NCBI RefSeq assembly: GCF_016907675.1
Contig: NZ_JAFBCJ010000001.1
Coordinates: 3,844,001 to 3,908,000, forward strand
Origin: Geodermatophilus bullaregiensis
GTDB taxonomy: Bacteria; Actinomycetota; Actinomycetes; Mycobacteriales; Geodermatophilaceae
DNA: 64,000 bases
Reading direction: 5' to 3'
Below, in pieces: positions 8,333 through 18,214 of the stretch. A program made the translations under genes and the position numbers. Below the pieces are notes generated by a model, which had not been told where the DNA came from, made no database searches, and worked only from the letters and a program-made list of their open reading frames with translations. Each line of letters begins with the position of its first letter. The first letter of the stretch is position 1.

Positions 8333-10090
8333 GTGACGATCGCGCCTGCACCGATCGTGAGCCGGCCGAGCCCGGCTCGCGAGGTCCAGCGGGGCTCCCA
8401 GCTGTCGAACCTGCTGCGGACCACGGACCACAAGACCATCGGCCTGATGTACATGGCCACGTCGTTCGCCTACTTCGTCATCGGCGGCTTCATGGCCATG
8501 CTGATCCGCGGCGAACTGGGGCAGCCGGGGCTGCAGTTCCTCTCGCCGGAGCAGTACAACCAGCTGGTCACGATGCACGGCACCGTCATGCTGCTGATGT
8601 TCGCGACGCCGCTGTTCTTCGCGTTCTCGAACCTGATCATGCCGCTGCAGATCGGTGCGCCCGACGTCGCCTTCCCGCGGCTGAACGCCTTCTCGTTCTG
8701 GCTGTTCTTCTTCGGCAGCGCGATCGTCATCTCGAGCTTCCTCACCCCGGGCGGGGCCGCCGACTTCGGCTGGTACGCCTACGCCCCGCTCTCCGACGTC
8801 GTGCACACCCCCGGCGTCGGCGTCAACATGTGGTTCGCCGGTCTGGCGGTCAGCGGTCTGGGCACCATCCTCGGCGCGGTCAACTTCACCGCCACGATCG
8901 TCTGCCTGCGGGCGCCGGGCATGACCCTGTTCCGGATGCCGATCTTCACCTGGAACACGCTGGTCACCAGCCTGCTGGTGCTGCTCGCGTTCCCGATCCT
9001 CACCGCGGCGCTGCTGGGGATGCTGGCCGACCGCAACCTCGGCGCCCTCGTCTTCTCCGACGAGAACGGCGGGCCGATGCTGTGGCAGCACCTGTTCTGG
9101 TTCTTCGGCCACCCCGAGGTCTACATCATCGCGCTGCCGTTCTTCGGCATCATCACCGAGGTCATCCCGGTGTTCTCCCGCAAGCCGCTGTTCGGCTACA
9201 AGGGCATGGTCGCCGCGACGCTGCTCATCGGTGGCCTCTCGCTGACCGTGTGGGCGCACCACATGTACGCGACCGGCGCCGTGCTGCTGCCGTTCTTCGC
9301 CTTCCTGACCTACCTCATCGCCGTGCCGACCGGCATCAAGTTCTTCAACTGGATCGGCACGATGTGGCGCGGGCAGCTCACCTTCGAGACGCCGATGCTG
9401 TTCTCGATCGGCTTCCTGGTCACCTTCCTCCTGGGTGGGCTGACCGGTGTGCTGCTGGCCAGCCCGCCGCTGGACTGGCACGTCAACGACAGCTACTTCG
9501 TCGTCGCCCACTTCCACTACGTCGTCTTCGGCACCGTGGTGTTCGCCGCCTACGCCGGCATCTACTTCTGGTTCCCGAAGATGGCCGGCCGGATGATGGA
9601 CGAGCGGCTGGGCAAGCTGCACTTCTGGCTGACCTTCCTCGGCTTCCACGCGACGTTCCTGGTCCAGCACTGGCTGGGCACCCAGGGCATGCCGCGCCGG
9701 TACGTCGACTACCTGCCCACCGACGGCTTCACCACGCTGCACGTGGTCTCGACGATCGGGTCGTTCGTCCTCGGCGCCTCGACGATCCCGTTCCTCTACA
9801 ACGTGGCCAAGTCGTGGAAGTACGGCCGGCTCGCGCTGCGCGACGACCCCTGGGGTCACGGCAACTCGCTGGAGTGGGCGACGTCGTCCCCGCCGCCGCG
9901 GCACAACTTCACCGAGATCCCGCGGATCCGGTCGGAGCGCCCGGCCTTCGAGGCGCACTACCCCCACCTCATCGAGCGGCTCCAGCGCGAGGCGCACGTC
10001 GGCAAGCGGCACGAGCCCTACGGCGGTGTCAGCGAGCTGGCCGGCGACTCCGGTCCCCGTCAGGGTCCCAACGACCCCGATCCGTTCTGA
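8333..10090 (+). CDS. ctaD: Cytochrome c oxidase subunit I (aa3 type)
   Basis: The catalytic subunit of the aa3 terminal oxidase, which reduces oxygen to water and pumps protons in the cell membrane. The 585-residue protein has 12 hydrophobic segments. Metal ligands are all visible: MHGTVM (H82, low-spin heme a), FGHPEVYI (CuB His cross-linked to Tyr), WAHHMY (two CuB His) and VAHFHYV (heme a3 and heme a His). The hydrophilic C-terminal tail of about 60 residues is usual for actinobacteria. It stands alone here; subunits II and III are not in the window, which is common in this phylum. Confidence 0.97.
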   Translation: MTIAPAPIVSRPSPAREVQRGSQLSNLLRTTDHKTIGLMYMATSFAYFVIGGFMAMLIRGELGQPGLQFLSPEQYNQLVTMHGTVMLLMFATPLFFAFSNLIMPLQIGAPDVAFPRLNAFSFWLFFFGSAIVISSFLTPGGAADFGWYAYAPLSDVVHTPGVGVNMWFAGLAVSGLGTILGAVNFTATIVCLRAPGMTLFRMPIFTWNTLVTSLLVLLAFPILTAALLGMLADRNLGALVFSDENGGPMLWQHLFWFFGHPEVYIIALPFFGIITEVIPVFSRKPLFGYKGMVAATLLIGGLSLTVWAHHMYATGAVLLPFFAFLTYLIAVPTGIKFFNWIGTMWRGQLTFETPMLFSIGFLVTFLLGGLTGVLLASPPLDWHVNDSYFVVAHFHYVVFGTVVFAAYAGIYFWFPKMAGRMMDERLGKLHFWLTFLGFHATFLVQHWLGTQGMPRRYVDYLPTDGFTTLHVVSTIGSFVLGASTIPFLYNVAKSWKYGRLALRDDPWGHGNSLEWATSSPPPRHNFTEIPRIRSERPAFEAHYPHLIERLQREAHVGKRHEPYGGVSELAGDSGPRQGPNDPDPF

Positions 10091-10099
10091 TCGCACCAG

Positions 10100-10133
10100 C
10101 GACGCCCCGTCGGCCCCGGCCGGCGGGGCGTCG
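10100..10133 (+). terminator. Hairpin terminator after ctaD
   Basis: CGACGCCCCG (10100-10109) pairs with CGGGGCGTCG (10124-10133), and the loop itself can form an inner CGGCC/GGCCG stem. It begins 10 bases after the ctaD stop. Confidence 0.75.
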
Positions 10134-10178
10134 CCGCGTCCGGACCGCCCCGGGAGGCGGGCCGGACGGTGGGGCACG

Positions 10179-11456
10179 ATGACGGCCGTGCCGCTCGACC
10201 CCGCTCCCCGCACACCTCCCCAGTCCATGCTCGAGGGGCCCCGCGCGCTCCTGACGGTCACCGGCGCGGACCGGCCCGGCGTGACCGCCCGGCTCTTCGG
10301 TGCGCTGGCCGAGGGCGCCGAGGGCGCCGAGGGCCTGGCGCCGGTCGAGGTGGTCGACGTCGAGCAGGTCGTCGTGCACGGCCACCTGGTGCTCGGCGTC
10401 GTCCTGGCCGCCCTGCCGGCCGACGGGCCGGTCGACGAGGCCGTCTTCCTCTCCGGGCTGGCCCGCCTGGGAGCCGGGGTCGCCGAGGCCACCGGGGTCC
10501 GGGTGGAGGTCGAGTCGGCCTCCGGCCCGGGCCCGGACAGCGCCCGCACGGGCCGCCCGCACCACGTCATCCTGCTCGGCCGCCCCGTGCCGCCCGCGGC
10601 CGTCGCGGGAGCCGCCACGGCCATCGCGGGGGTCGGCGGCAACATCGACGCGATCCGCCGGCTGTCGGACTACCCGGTCACCAGCCTGGAGCTGACCGTC
10701 TCCGGTGCCGAGGCCACCGAGCTGCGCACCGCGCTGGCCGCCGTCGCCGCCGCCGGCGGAGCCGACATCGCCGTCGAGCAGGTGGGGCTGGCCCGGCGCA
10801 GCAAGCGGCTGATCGTCCTCGACGTCGACTCGACCCTCGTCCGCGGCGAGGTCATCGACGAACTGGCCGCCCGCGCCGGCCGCGCCGCCGAGGTCGCCCG
10901 CATCACCGCGGCCGCGATGAACGGCGAGCTGGACTTCGCCGAGTCGCTGCGCGCCCGGGTGCGCACCCTGGCGGGGCTGCCGGTCGAGGTCCTCGACGAG
11001 GTCCGCGAGCACCTGGAGCTGACCCCGGGCGCCCGCACGCTCATCCGGACGCTGCAGCGGCTGGGCTTCCGCTGCGGCATCGTCAGCGGCGGCTTCACCC
11101 AGATCACCGACCCGCTCGCCGTCTCCCTGGGCCTGGACTTCGCGGCGGCCAACACCCTCGAGGTGGCCGGCGGCCGGCTCACCGGCGGCCTGGTGGGCGA
11201 GATCGTCGACCGCGCCGGCAAGGCCCGGGCGCTGGCCCGCTTCGCCGCCGAGCACGGCATCCCGCTGGAGCAGACGGTGGCCGTCGGCGACGGCGCCAAC
11301 GACCTCGACATGCTCAACGCGGCCGGCCTGGGCATCGCCTTCAACGCCAAGCCGGTGGTGCGCGAGCAGGCCCACACCGCGCTCAACCAGCCCTACCTCG
11401 ACGCCGTCCTGCAGGTCCTCGGGTTCACGAGGGACGAGGTCCTCGACGCGCTGTGA
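10179..11456 (+). CDS. serB: Phosphoserine phosphatase, ACT-HAD type
   Basis: Catalyses the last step of serine synthesis, hydrolysis of L-phosphoserine. The 425-residue protein has an N-terminal ACT-like regulatory region (about 20-195, beginning LLTVTGADRPGV) and a C-terminal HAD domain with the nucleophile motif LDVDSTLV (D215, D217), the motif II SGGFTQ, a conserved Lys (RAGKARAL) and the metal motif VGDGANDLDM. ATG 10179 is used; a second ATG 16 codons later is possible. Serine and phosphoserine supply links it to the CysM-type cysteine route 5 kb downstream, which uses O-phosphoserine. Confidence 0.93.
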   Translation: MTAVPLDPAPRTPPQSMLEGPRALLTVTGADRPGVTARLFGALAEGAEGAEGLAPVEVVDVEQVVVHGHLVLGVVLAALPADGPVDEAVFLSGLARLGAGVAEATGVRVEVESASGPGPDSARTGRPHHVILLGRPVPPAAVAGAATAIAGVGGNIDAIRRLSDYPVTSLELTVSGAEATELRTALAAVAAAGGADIAVEQVGLARRSKRLIVLDVDSTLVRGEVIDELAARAGRAAEVARITAAAMNGELDFAESLRARVRTLAGLPVEVLDEVREHLELTPGARTLIRTLQRLGFRCGIVSGGFTQITDPLAVSLGLDFAAANTLEVAGGRLTGGLVGEIVDRAGKARALARFAAEHGIPLEQTVAVGDGANDLDMLNAAGLGIAFNAKPVVREQAHTALNQPYLDAVLQVLGFTRDEVLDAL

Positions 11457-11474
11457 CGCTGCGGCATCGGCAGG

Positions 11475-12050
11475 TCAGCCGGCGCGGTGCACCCGTCCCG
11501 CCAGCTCGACGCCGGCGGTGCGCAGCTGGTCGAGGGCGGCGTCGGTGGAGGCCTCCGCGACCCCGGCGGTGAGGTGCAGCAGCACGCGGGTCGCGAAACC
11601 CTCGGCGACGGCGTCGAGCGCGGTGGCCCGCACGCAGTGGTCGGTGGCGATGCCCACGACGTCGACGGCGTCCACCCCGCGCTCGCGCAGCCAGTCGGCC
11701 AGCGGCGTCCCGTCGGCGCGCCCCTCGAAGCCCGAGTAGGCCGCCGCGTACTCGCCCTTGTCGAAGACGGCCTCGAGCGGCTCGCGGTCCAGCGCGGGGT
11801 GCAGCTGCGCCCCGCCGGTGCCGACGACGCAGTGTGCCGGCCACGTCTCCAGGAAGTCCGGCTGCTCGGCGAAGTGGCCGCCGGGGTCGACGTGGTGGTC
11901 CCGGGTGGCGACGACGTGCGCGTACTCCCCGGCCGCGTCACGGACGTGCGCGCTGATCGCCGCCGCCACGGCCGCGCCGCCGGACACCGCCAGGCTGCCC
12001 CCCTCGCAGAAGTCGTTCTGGACGTCGACCACCAGCAGTGCGCGGGTCAT
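11475..12050 (-). CDS. pncA: Nicotinamidase
   Basis: Hydrolyses nicotinamide to nicotinate in NAD salvage; homologues also activate pyrazinamide. The 191-residue isochorismatase-fold protein carries the catalytic triad: D9 in VVDVQNDF, a Lys in VFDKGEY and the nucleophilic Cys in ATDHCVRATALDA. Metal ligands are in RDHHVDPGGHF. It starts 16 bases after the stop of pncB, so the two genes form an operon that converts nicotinamide to nicotinate mononucleotide. It converges with serB. Confidence 0.95.
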   Translation of the reverse strand: MTRALLVVDVQNDFCEGGSLAVSGGAAVAAAISAHVRDAAGEYAHVVATRDHHVDPGGHFAEQPDFLETWPAHCVVGTGGAQLHPALDREPLEAVFDKGEYAAAYSGFEGRADGTPLADWLRERGVDAVDVVGIATDHCVRATALDAVAEGFATRVLLHLTAGVAEASTDAALDQLRTAGVELAGRVHRAG

Positions 12051-12066
12051 CGCGGCCCTCCGGTCC

Positions 12067-13350
12067 TCACTCGGTCACCGTCTCCAGCACCGGTTCCCCG
12101 CGCGAGAGCGCCCATGCCTCGGGGGGCAGCGCCTCCCGCACCCGGCGGTGGTGCGCCGTCGCCGCGGCGAGCGCGTCGGCCGGGGAGGCGGGGTCGACCA
12201 CCCGCCCGCCGCGCACCAGGTCGACCAGCAGCGACCGGTCGCCGTCCCGCGGCTCGACCCGGCCGCTGGTGACCACCTCGGCGGTCGCCGTCCCGTCGGC
12301 GTCGTGCCGGCGGACGGCGGTCTTGCGGCCGCCGACGGAGTTCTTGCCCTCCGAGCGCTTGGCCACCGGCACCCCGTCGCGCTCGACCAGCTTGTAGACC
12401 ATCCCGGCGGTCGGGGCGCCCGAGCCGGTGACCAGCGAGGTGCCCACCCCGTAGCCGTCGACCGGGGCGGCCATGAGCCCGGAGATGGCGAACTCGTCGA
12501 GGTCGCTGGTCACGATGATCCGCGTGCCGGTCGCGCCGAGGGAGTCCAGCAGCTCGCGGGCGTGCGTGGCCAGCGTGGGCAGGTCCCCGGAGTCCAGCCG
12601 GATCGCGCCCAGCTCCGGCCCGGCCACCGCGACGGCGTTGCGGATCCCCTGGACGACGTCGTAGGTGTCGACCAGCAGGGTGGTGCCGGCGCCGAGCGCC
12701 TCGACCTGCGCGCGGAAGGCGGCGGTCTCGTCGTCGTGCAGCAGGGTGAACGCGTGCGCGCTGGTGCCCGTCGTCGGGACGCCGTAACGCCGTCCGGCCT
12801 CCAGGTTGGAGCTGGCCACGAACCCGACCAGGGAGGCGGCGCGGGCCGCGGCGACGGCGGCCTGCTCGTGGGTGCGCCGCGAGCCCATCTCGATGCACGG
12901 CCGCTCGCAGGCCGCGCCGACCATGCGCGCGGCGGCCGAGGCGATCGCGCTGTCGTGGTTGAGCACCGAGAGCACCAGGGTCTCCAGCAGCACGCCCTCG
13001 GCGAACGGCGCGCGCACCGTGAGCACGGGCGAGCCGGGGAAGAACAGCTCACCCTCGGCGTAGCCGTCGACGTCGCCGGAGAAGCGGAAGTCGGCCAGCC
13101 AGTCGAGCAGCCGGGGGTCGGTGAGCCCCTGGGCGCGCAGCGTCTCGAGCTCGTCGTCGCCGAAGCAGAAGTCCGGCAGCGCCTCGAGCAGGCGGCCGGT
13201 GCCGGCGACGACGCCGTAGCGGCGGCCGTGCGGCAGCCGCCGGGCGAAGACCTCGAACACGCAGTCGCGGTCGGCGGTGCCGTCGGCGAGGGCGGCGGCG
13301 ACCATCGTGAGCTCGTACCGGTCGGTGAGGAGGGCAGGACCCGTCGGCAT
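12067..13350 (-). CDS. pncB: Nicotinate phosphoribosyltransferase
   Basis: Joins nicotinate to PRPP to give nicotinate mononucleotide, the committed step of the Preiss-Handler NAD salvage route. The 427-residue protein begins ALLTDRYELTM, the family signature, and contains MGSRRTHE, SSNLEAGRRYG, the phosphate-binding region TSAHAF and LDSGDLPTLA. The ATG has no ribosome binding site; a TAGGCT box lies 6 bases upstream, pointing to a leaderless message. It is the promoter-proximal gene of pncB-pncA and diverges from clpS. Confidence 0.96.
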   Translation of the reverse strand: MPTGPALLTDRYELTMVAAALADGTADRDCVFEVFARRLPHGRRYGVVAGTGRLLEALPDFCFGDDELETLRAQGLTDPRLLDWLADFRFSGDVDGYAEGELFFPGSPVLTVRAPFAEGVLLETLVLSVLNHDSAIASAAARMVGAACERPCIEMGSRRTHEQAAVAAARAASLVGFVASSNLEAGRRYGVPTTGTSAHAFTLLHDDETAAFRAQVEALGAGTTLLVDTYDVVQGIRNAVAVAGPELGAIRLDSGDLPTLATHARELLDSLGATGTRIIVTSDLDEFAISGLMAAPVDGYGVGTSLVTGSGAPTAGMVYKLVERDGVPVAKRSEGKNSVGGRKTAVRRHDADGTATAEVVTSGRVEPRDGDRSLLVDLVRGGRVVDPASPADALAAATAHHRRVREALPPEAWALSRGEPVLETVTE

Positions 13351-13356
13351 GGCCGG

Positions 13357-13380
13357 AGCCTAGGTGGGCCGTCCTAGAGT
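13357..13380. promoter_or_regulatory. Back-to-back leaderless promoters of pncB and clpS
   Basis: Only 36 bases separate the two start codons. On the minus strand TAGGCT (13362-13357) lies 6 bases before the pncB ATG. On the plus strand TAGAGT (13375-13380) lies 6 bases before the clpS GTG. The two -10 boxes are 12 bases apart, so each promoter's upstream region must overlap the other. Confidence 0.6.
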
Positions 13381-13386
13381 GGTGAC

Positions 13387-13683
13387 GTGGCCGGACCCCT
13401 CGCGCCGACGCGGACACCCGAGACCACGGTCGAGGAGACCGCCGACCTCGACCGGCCGTGGGTCACCATCGTCTGGAACGACCCGGTGAACCTCATGACC
13501 TACGTGACCCACGTGCTGCGGGAGCTGTTCGGCTACGACGAGCCGACGGCCACCGAGCTGATGCTGCAGGTGCACCACGAGGGCAGGGCGATCGTCAGCT
13601 CGGGCCCGCGCGAGCGGATGGAGCACGACACCAGCCGGCTGCACGCCTACGGCCTGTGGGCCACCTACCAGCGGGACTCGTGA
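13387..13683 (+). CDS. clpS: ATP-dependent Clp protease adaptor ClpS
   Basis: A small adaptor that hands N-degron substrates to ClpAP/ClpCP. The 98-residue protein has a disordered N-terminal tail and the conserved core [21 protein letters not shown] (residues about 25-45), with the N-degron pocket Asn-Asp, followed by HHEGRA. GTG 13387 is the first start and sits 6 bases behind a TAGAGT box. Its stop overlaps the start of the DUF2017 gene by GTGA. Order pncB-clpS-DUF2017-mec matches mycobacteria. Confidence 0.95.
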   Translation: MAGPLAPTRTPETTVEETADLDRPWVTIVWNDPVNLMTYVTHVLRELFGYDEPTATELMLQVHHEGRAIVSSGPRERMEHDTSRLHAYGLWATYQRDS

Positions 13684-14177
13684 AACCGTTCCGCCGCAGG
13701 GGCGACGACGTCGTCGCCCGCCTGGACCCCGCCGAGGCCGGCGTCCTCGGCCTCCTGCTCGACCAGCTCGAGCAGCTGCTGGCCGCCGACCCCGCCGACG
13801 TCGAGGGTGACCCGGTGCTCGACCGGCTGCTGCCGGCCGGGCACCGCAGCGACCCGCAGCTGGCCGCCGACTACCGCGAGCTGACCGAGGCGGCGCTGCG
13901 CAGCGGCAAGACCGACGACCTCGCCGCCGTCCGGGCCACGCTCGCGGCCGGGGGCGGCGTGGTGCGCCTGGACCGCGAGCAGGCCGGCGCCTGGCTGCGC
14001 ACCACCAACGACCTGCGGCTGGCGCTGGGGGAGCGGATCGGCGTCACCGAGGAGACCGAGCCGCCCGACGACCCGACGGGCGAGGAGGGCCAGCAGCTGG
14101 CCGTCTACTACTGGCTCACCGCACTGCAGGGGTCGCTCGTCGACGCGGTCGCCGCCGGTCGCGCCGGCCGAAGGTGA
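13680..14177 (+). CDS. DUF2017 domain protein
   Basis: A 165-residue acidic protein of the DUF2017 family, found next to clpS across actinobacteria; function unknown. Visible features are [23 protein letters not shown] at the start, a mostly helical body, and the C-terminal signature [15 protein letters not shown]. The start is a GTG that overlaps the clpS stop (GTGA), implying translational coupling; it needs no own ribosome site. Its last 62 bases overlap the 3' end of a membrane protein gene on the other strand. Confidence 0.88.
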   Translation: MKPFRRRGDDVVARLDPAEAGVLGLLLDQLEQLLAADPADVEGDPVLDRLLPAGHRSDPQLAADYRELTEAALRSGKTDDLAAVRATLAAGGGVVRLDREQAGAWLRTTNDLRLALGERIGVTEETEPPDDPTGEEGQQLAVYYWLTALQGSLVDAVAAGRAGRR

Positions 14178-14472
14178 GCACCACCAGCACCGCGAGCAGC
14201 AGGTCGAGGACGAAGAACACCGACACCAGGCTGGGCATCTCCAGGTCGCGCACCGCCGCCCCGACGGCGGAGACCAGCACGACCGCCGAGAGCACCAGCA
14301 CCAGCAGCAGCACGAGCGCGCGGACGGCGACGAGCAGGACCAGCGAGACCCGGTCGGCGGTGACGTCGCTGCTGTAGTGCCCGGTGCGCCGGGTCAGCCC
14401 CCGGACGCCGAGCCACAGCGACGGCAGGGCGAACAGGGCCACGCCGGCGACCATGAGCAGCTCGAGGACCAC
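14116..14472 (-). CDS. Small four-helix membrane protein, unknown function
   Basis: I do not recognise a family. The 118-residue protein has hydrophobic segments near residues 3-22 (ELLMVAGVALFALPSLWLG), 44-63 and 64-80 (LVLLVAVRALVLLLVLVLSAVVLVSAV, possibly two passes) and 92-108, and ends in an Arg-rich tail. GTG 14472 is favoured because TACGGT lies 8 bases upstream (14486-14481), suggesting a leaderless transcript; an ATG six codons later is the alternative. The tail overlaps DUF2017 coding sequence on the opposite strand. Confidence 0.6.
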   Translation of the reverse strand: MVLELLMVAGVALFALPSLWLGVRGLTRRTGHYSSDVTADRVSLVLLVAVRALVLLLVLVLSAVVLVSAVGAAVRDLEMPSLVSVFFVLDLLLAVLVVLTFGRRDRRRPRRRATPAVR

Positions 14473-14555
14473 GGTCCCGCACCGTATCCGGTGGGTGACC
14501 TGCCGGTGACCGGCCCGTGTGCGGACCGTCGTCCCGGCCGCCGCGCGGCGCCGCC

Positions 14556-14561
14556 TAGACT
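14556..14561 (+). promoter_or_regulatory. mec -10 box, leaderless arrangement
   Basis: TAGACT lies 7 bases before GTG 14569. No ribosome binding site is seen between. Confidence 0.55.
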
Positions 14562-14568
14562 GGGTGCC

Positions 14569-15042
14569 GTGCTGCGCATCGACCGCGCGACCTACGACGC
14601 CATCGTGGCCCACGCCCGGGAGGACCACCCGGACGAGGCCTGTGGCGTCGTCGCCGGCCCCGAGGGCAGCGACCGTCCCGAGCGGTTCATCCCGATGCTC
14701 AACGCCGCGCGGTCGCCGACGTTCTACGAGTTCGACTCGGCCGACCTGCTCAGGCTGTACCGGGACATGGACGACCGCGACGAGGAACCGGTCGTCGTCT
14801 ACCACTCGCACACCGCGACCGAGGCCCACCCCTCGCGGACGGACGTCGCGTACGCCTCCGAGCCGAACGCGCACTACGTCCTCGTCTCCACCCGGCACCA
14901 CGGCCGGCAGACCGGCCTGGCCCGCGACGAGGTCGAGTTCCGCAGCTTCCGGATCGTCGACGGCCAGGTGACCGAGGAGGACGTCGAGGTCGTCGAGTCC
15001 TACCTGTTCGGCCACTCGCCGACGACCGTCGTCTACGACTGA
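14569..15042 (+). CDS. mec: JAMM/Mov34 metallopeptidase, CysO-cysteine peptidase (Mec) type
   Basis: A zinc isopeptidase-like enzyme that, in M. tuberculosis, releases cysteine from the carrier CysO. The 157-residue protein carries the whole JAMM motif: catalytic E23 in PDEACGVV, H79 and H81 in VYHSH, and S89 and D92 in HPSRTD. The surrounding order mec-cysO-cysM is the same as in mycobacteria and supports this specific role. The GTG start sits 7 bases behind a TAGACT -10 box. A hairpin element separates it from cysO. Confidence 0.92.
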   Translation: MLRIDRATYDAIVAHAREDHPDEACGVVAGPEGSDRPERFIPMLNAARSPTFYEFDSADLLRLYRDMDDRDEEPVVVYHSHTATEAHPSRTDVAYASEPNAHYVLVSTRHHGRQTGLARDEVEFRSFRIVDGQVTEEDVEVVESYLFGHSPTTVVYD

Positions 15043-15105
15043 GCGAGGACCCCGTCCTCCCCACCCCGCGCAGGCTCGGGGCGGTGCCCTGGACGGGGCC
15101 GGCCG
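15043..15105. repeat. GC-rich hairpin element, single copy
   Basis: Begins directly after the mec stop with GCGAGGACC. Core CCCCACCCCGCGCAGGCTCG and GGGGCGGTGCCCT; outer arms CCCCGTCC and GGACGGGG pair exactly. Confidence 0.8.
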
Positions 15106-15214
15106 CGGAATGCGCCGCGGCGAGCGGGCGTTGCCCGCGACCGAGAGCACTCCCGCGCTGTCCTCCGCAGCGCTGACGCACGTCCCCGACCCCTCCCGAG
15201 GAGAACCGCACACC

Positions 15215-15493
15215 ATGGCCATCGAGGTCCGGATCCCGACCATCCTGCGCACCCACACCGGCGGCAGCAAGACCGTCGAGGGCAGCGGGGACACCCTCGG
15301 CGCGCTCGTCGACGACCTCGACGCCCAGCACCCGGGCCTCAAGGGCCGCCTGGTGACCGAGGAGGGCAAGCTGCACCGCTTCGTCAACGTCTACGTCAAC
15401 GACGAGGACGTGCGCTTCACCGGTGCGCTGGACACCCGGGTCAAGGACGGCGACTCGGTCACCATCCTCCCGGCGGTCGCCGGCGGCTGCTGA
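15215..15493 (+). CDS. cysO: MoaD/ThiS-like sulfur carrier protein CysO with C-terminal Gly-Gly-Cys
   Basis: A ubiquitin-fold sulfur carrier whose C-terminal thiocarboxylate donates sulfur to activated serine on CysM. The 92-residue protein starts MAIEVRIPTILR and ends ILPAVAGGC. The family normally ends in Gly-Gly; here codons GGC GGC TGC TGA add a genome-encoded Cys92. That extra residue is exactly what Mec removes, so trimming may be needed before activation. ATG 15215 is preceded by GAGGAGA; an in-frame ATG at 15110 lacks such a site. It lies 48 bases upstream of cysM. Confidence 0.92.
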   Translation: MAIEVRIPTILRTHTGGSKTVEGSGDTLGALVDDLDAQHPGLKGRLVTEEGKLHRFVNVYVNDEDVRFTGALDTRVKDGDSVTILPAVAGGC

Positions 15494-17253
<1,760 letters not shown>

Positions 17254-17263
17254 GGGCGGCAGC

Positions 17264-17269
17264 TAGCCT
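17264..17269 (+). promoter_or_regulatory. -10 box for the MBL gene and its leader ORF
   Basis: TAGCCT lies 10 bases before ATG 17280, the start of a 16-codon ORF that overlaps the MBL gene start. Confidence 0.4.
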
Positions 17270-17279
17270 GGCCCGCGGC

Positions 17280-17330
17280 ATGGTGAGCGAACGAGGCGTC
17301 GGCCAGGACCGGCGGAGGACGGCAGCGTGA
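17280..17330 (+). CDS. Possible 16-residue leader peptide
   Basis: ATG 17280 opens a 16-codon frame (MVSERGVGQDRRRTAA) whose TGA overlaps the GTG start of the MBL hydrolase (GTGA at 17327-17330). The position directly behind a TAGCCT box and the coupled stop/start suggest a short translated leader, but it may be chance. Confidence 0.3.
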   Translation: MVSERGVGQDRRRTAA

Positions 17331-18064
17331 GGCTCACGGTGGTCGGGTGCTCGGGCAGCGGCCCCGGCCCGACGTCGGCGGCTTCCTGCTACCTGGTGGA
17401 GCACGACGGCTTCCGGCTGCTGCTCGACCTCGGCAACGGCGCCTTCGGTGCCCTGCAGGCGCTGGCCGACCCCGACTCGATCGACGCGCTGTACCTCTCG
17501 CACCTGCACGCCGACCACTGCCTCGACGTCGCCCCGCTGGTCGTCTGGCACCGCTACTCCGGCCGCTCCTCGCGCCGCCGGCTGCCGCTGATCGCCCCGG
17601 CCGGCGCCGACCGGCGGCTGGCCGCGGCCTACGACGCCGACGCCGCCCCGCTGACCGACGTCTTCGACTTCGCGGTCACGCCGGTCTCGGCCCGGCTGGG
17701 TCCCTTCGCCGTGCGGACCGCCCGCACCGCGCACCCGGCCGAGTGCCACGCCATCCGGCTGACCGCGCACGGCAGCTCGCTGGTCTACACCGGCGACACG
17801 GGCCCGAGCCGCGCCGTCGTCGACCTGGCGTACGGGGCCGACGTGCTGCTGGCCGAGGCCGCCCACCCCGAGGTCGACGGCCTGCCGCCCGACCTGCACC
17901 TCACCGGCCGGCAGGCCGGCCAGGCCGCGGCGGAGGCCCGGGTGCGGCGGCTGCTGGTCACCCACGTGCCCGCCTGGGTCGACCCGGCCGCGCAGCTGGC
18001 CGCCGCCCGGGCGGTGTTCCCGGCCGCCGAGCTGGCCCGCCCGGGCGCGTCCTACGACGTCTGA
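17327..18064 (+). CDS. MBL-fold hydrolase, Rv1339-like
   Basis: A metallo-beta-lactamase-fold hydrolase of 245 residues. Metal motifs are visible: HLHADHCLD (HxHxDH) near residue 64, a His in ARTAHPAECHAI, the Asp in VYTGDTGPS and the terminal TH(V) in RLLVTHVPAW. The order cysM ... MBL ... rph-rdgB matches M. tuberculosis Rv1336-Rv1341, where the MBL protein Rv1339 is reported as an atypical cyclic-nucleotide phosphodiesterase; that activity is inferred here from position and family only. GTG 17327 is preceded by GGAGG and overlaps a short leader ORF. Confidence 0.85.
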   Translation: MRLTVVGCSGSGPGPTSAASCYLVEHDGFRLLLDLGNGAFGALQALADPDSIDALYLSHLHADHCLDVAPLVVWHRYSGRSSRRRLPLIAPAGADRRLAAAYDADAAPLTDVFDFAVTPVSARLGPFAVRTARTAHPAECHAIRLTAHGSSLVYTGDTGPSRAVVDLAYGADVLLAEAAHPEVDGLPPDLHLTGRQAGQAAAEARVRRLLVTHVPAWVDPAAQLAAARAVFPAAELARPGASYDV

Positions 18065-18074
18065 GGCGGGCGGC

Positions 18075-18139
18075 GCCAGGATCAGGTGACCTGATCGTGG
18101 CGCGTCCTCCCCGACGTCCCACGGTCAGGGAGGACGCGC
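18075..18139. terminator. Two consecutive hairpins after the MBL gene
   Basis: First, GCCAGGATCAGGT (18075-18087) and ACCTGATCGTGGC (18089-18101) pair at 12 of 13 positions around one base. Second, GCGCGTCCTCCC (18100-18111) pairs perfectly with GGGAGGACGCGC (18128-18139). The second is a good terminator; the first, with an AT-containing centre, could instead be an operator. Confidence 0.6.
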
Positions 18140-18214
18140 TGCGGTGAGGGAGGACGTCCCCCGGCGAGGGGCGTCGCGCTTGCCGGGCCCGCGGGGACAC
18201 GGCACGGTGGGCCG

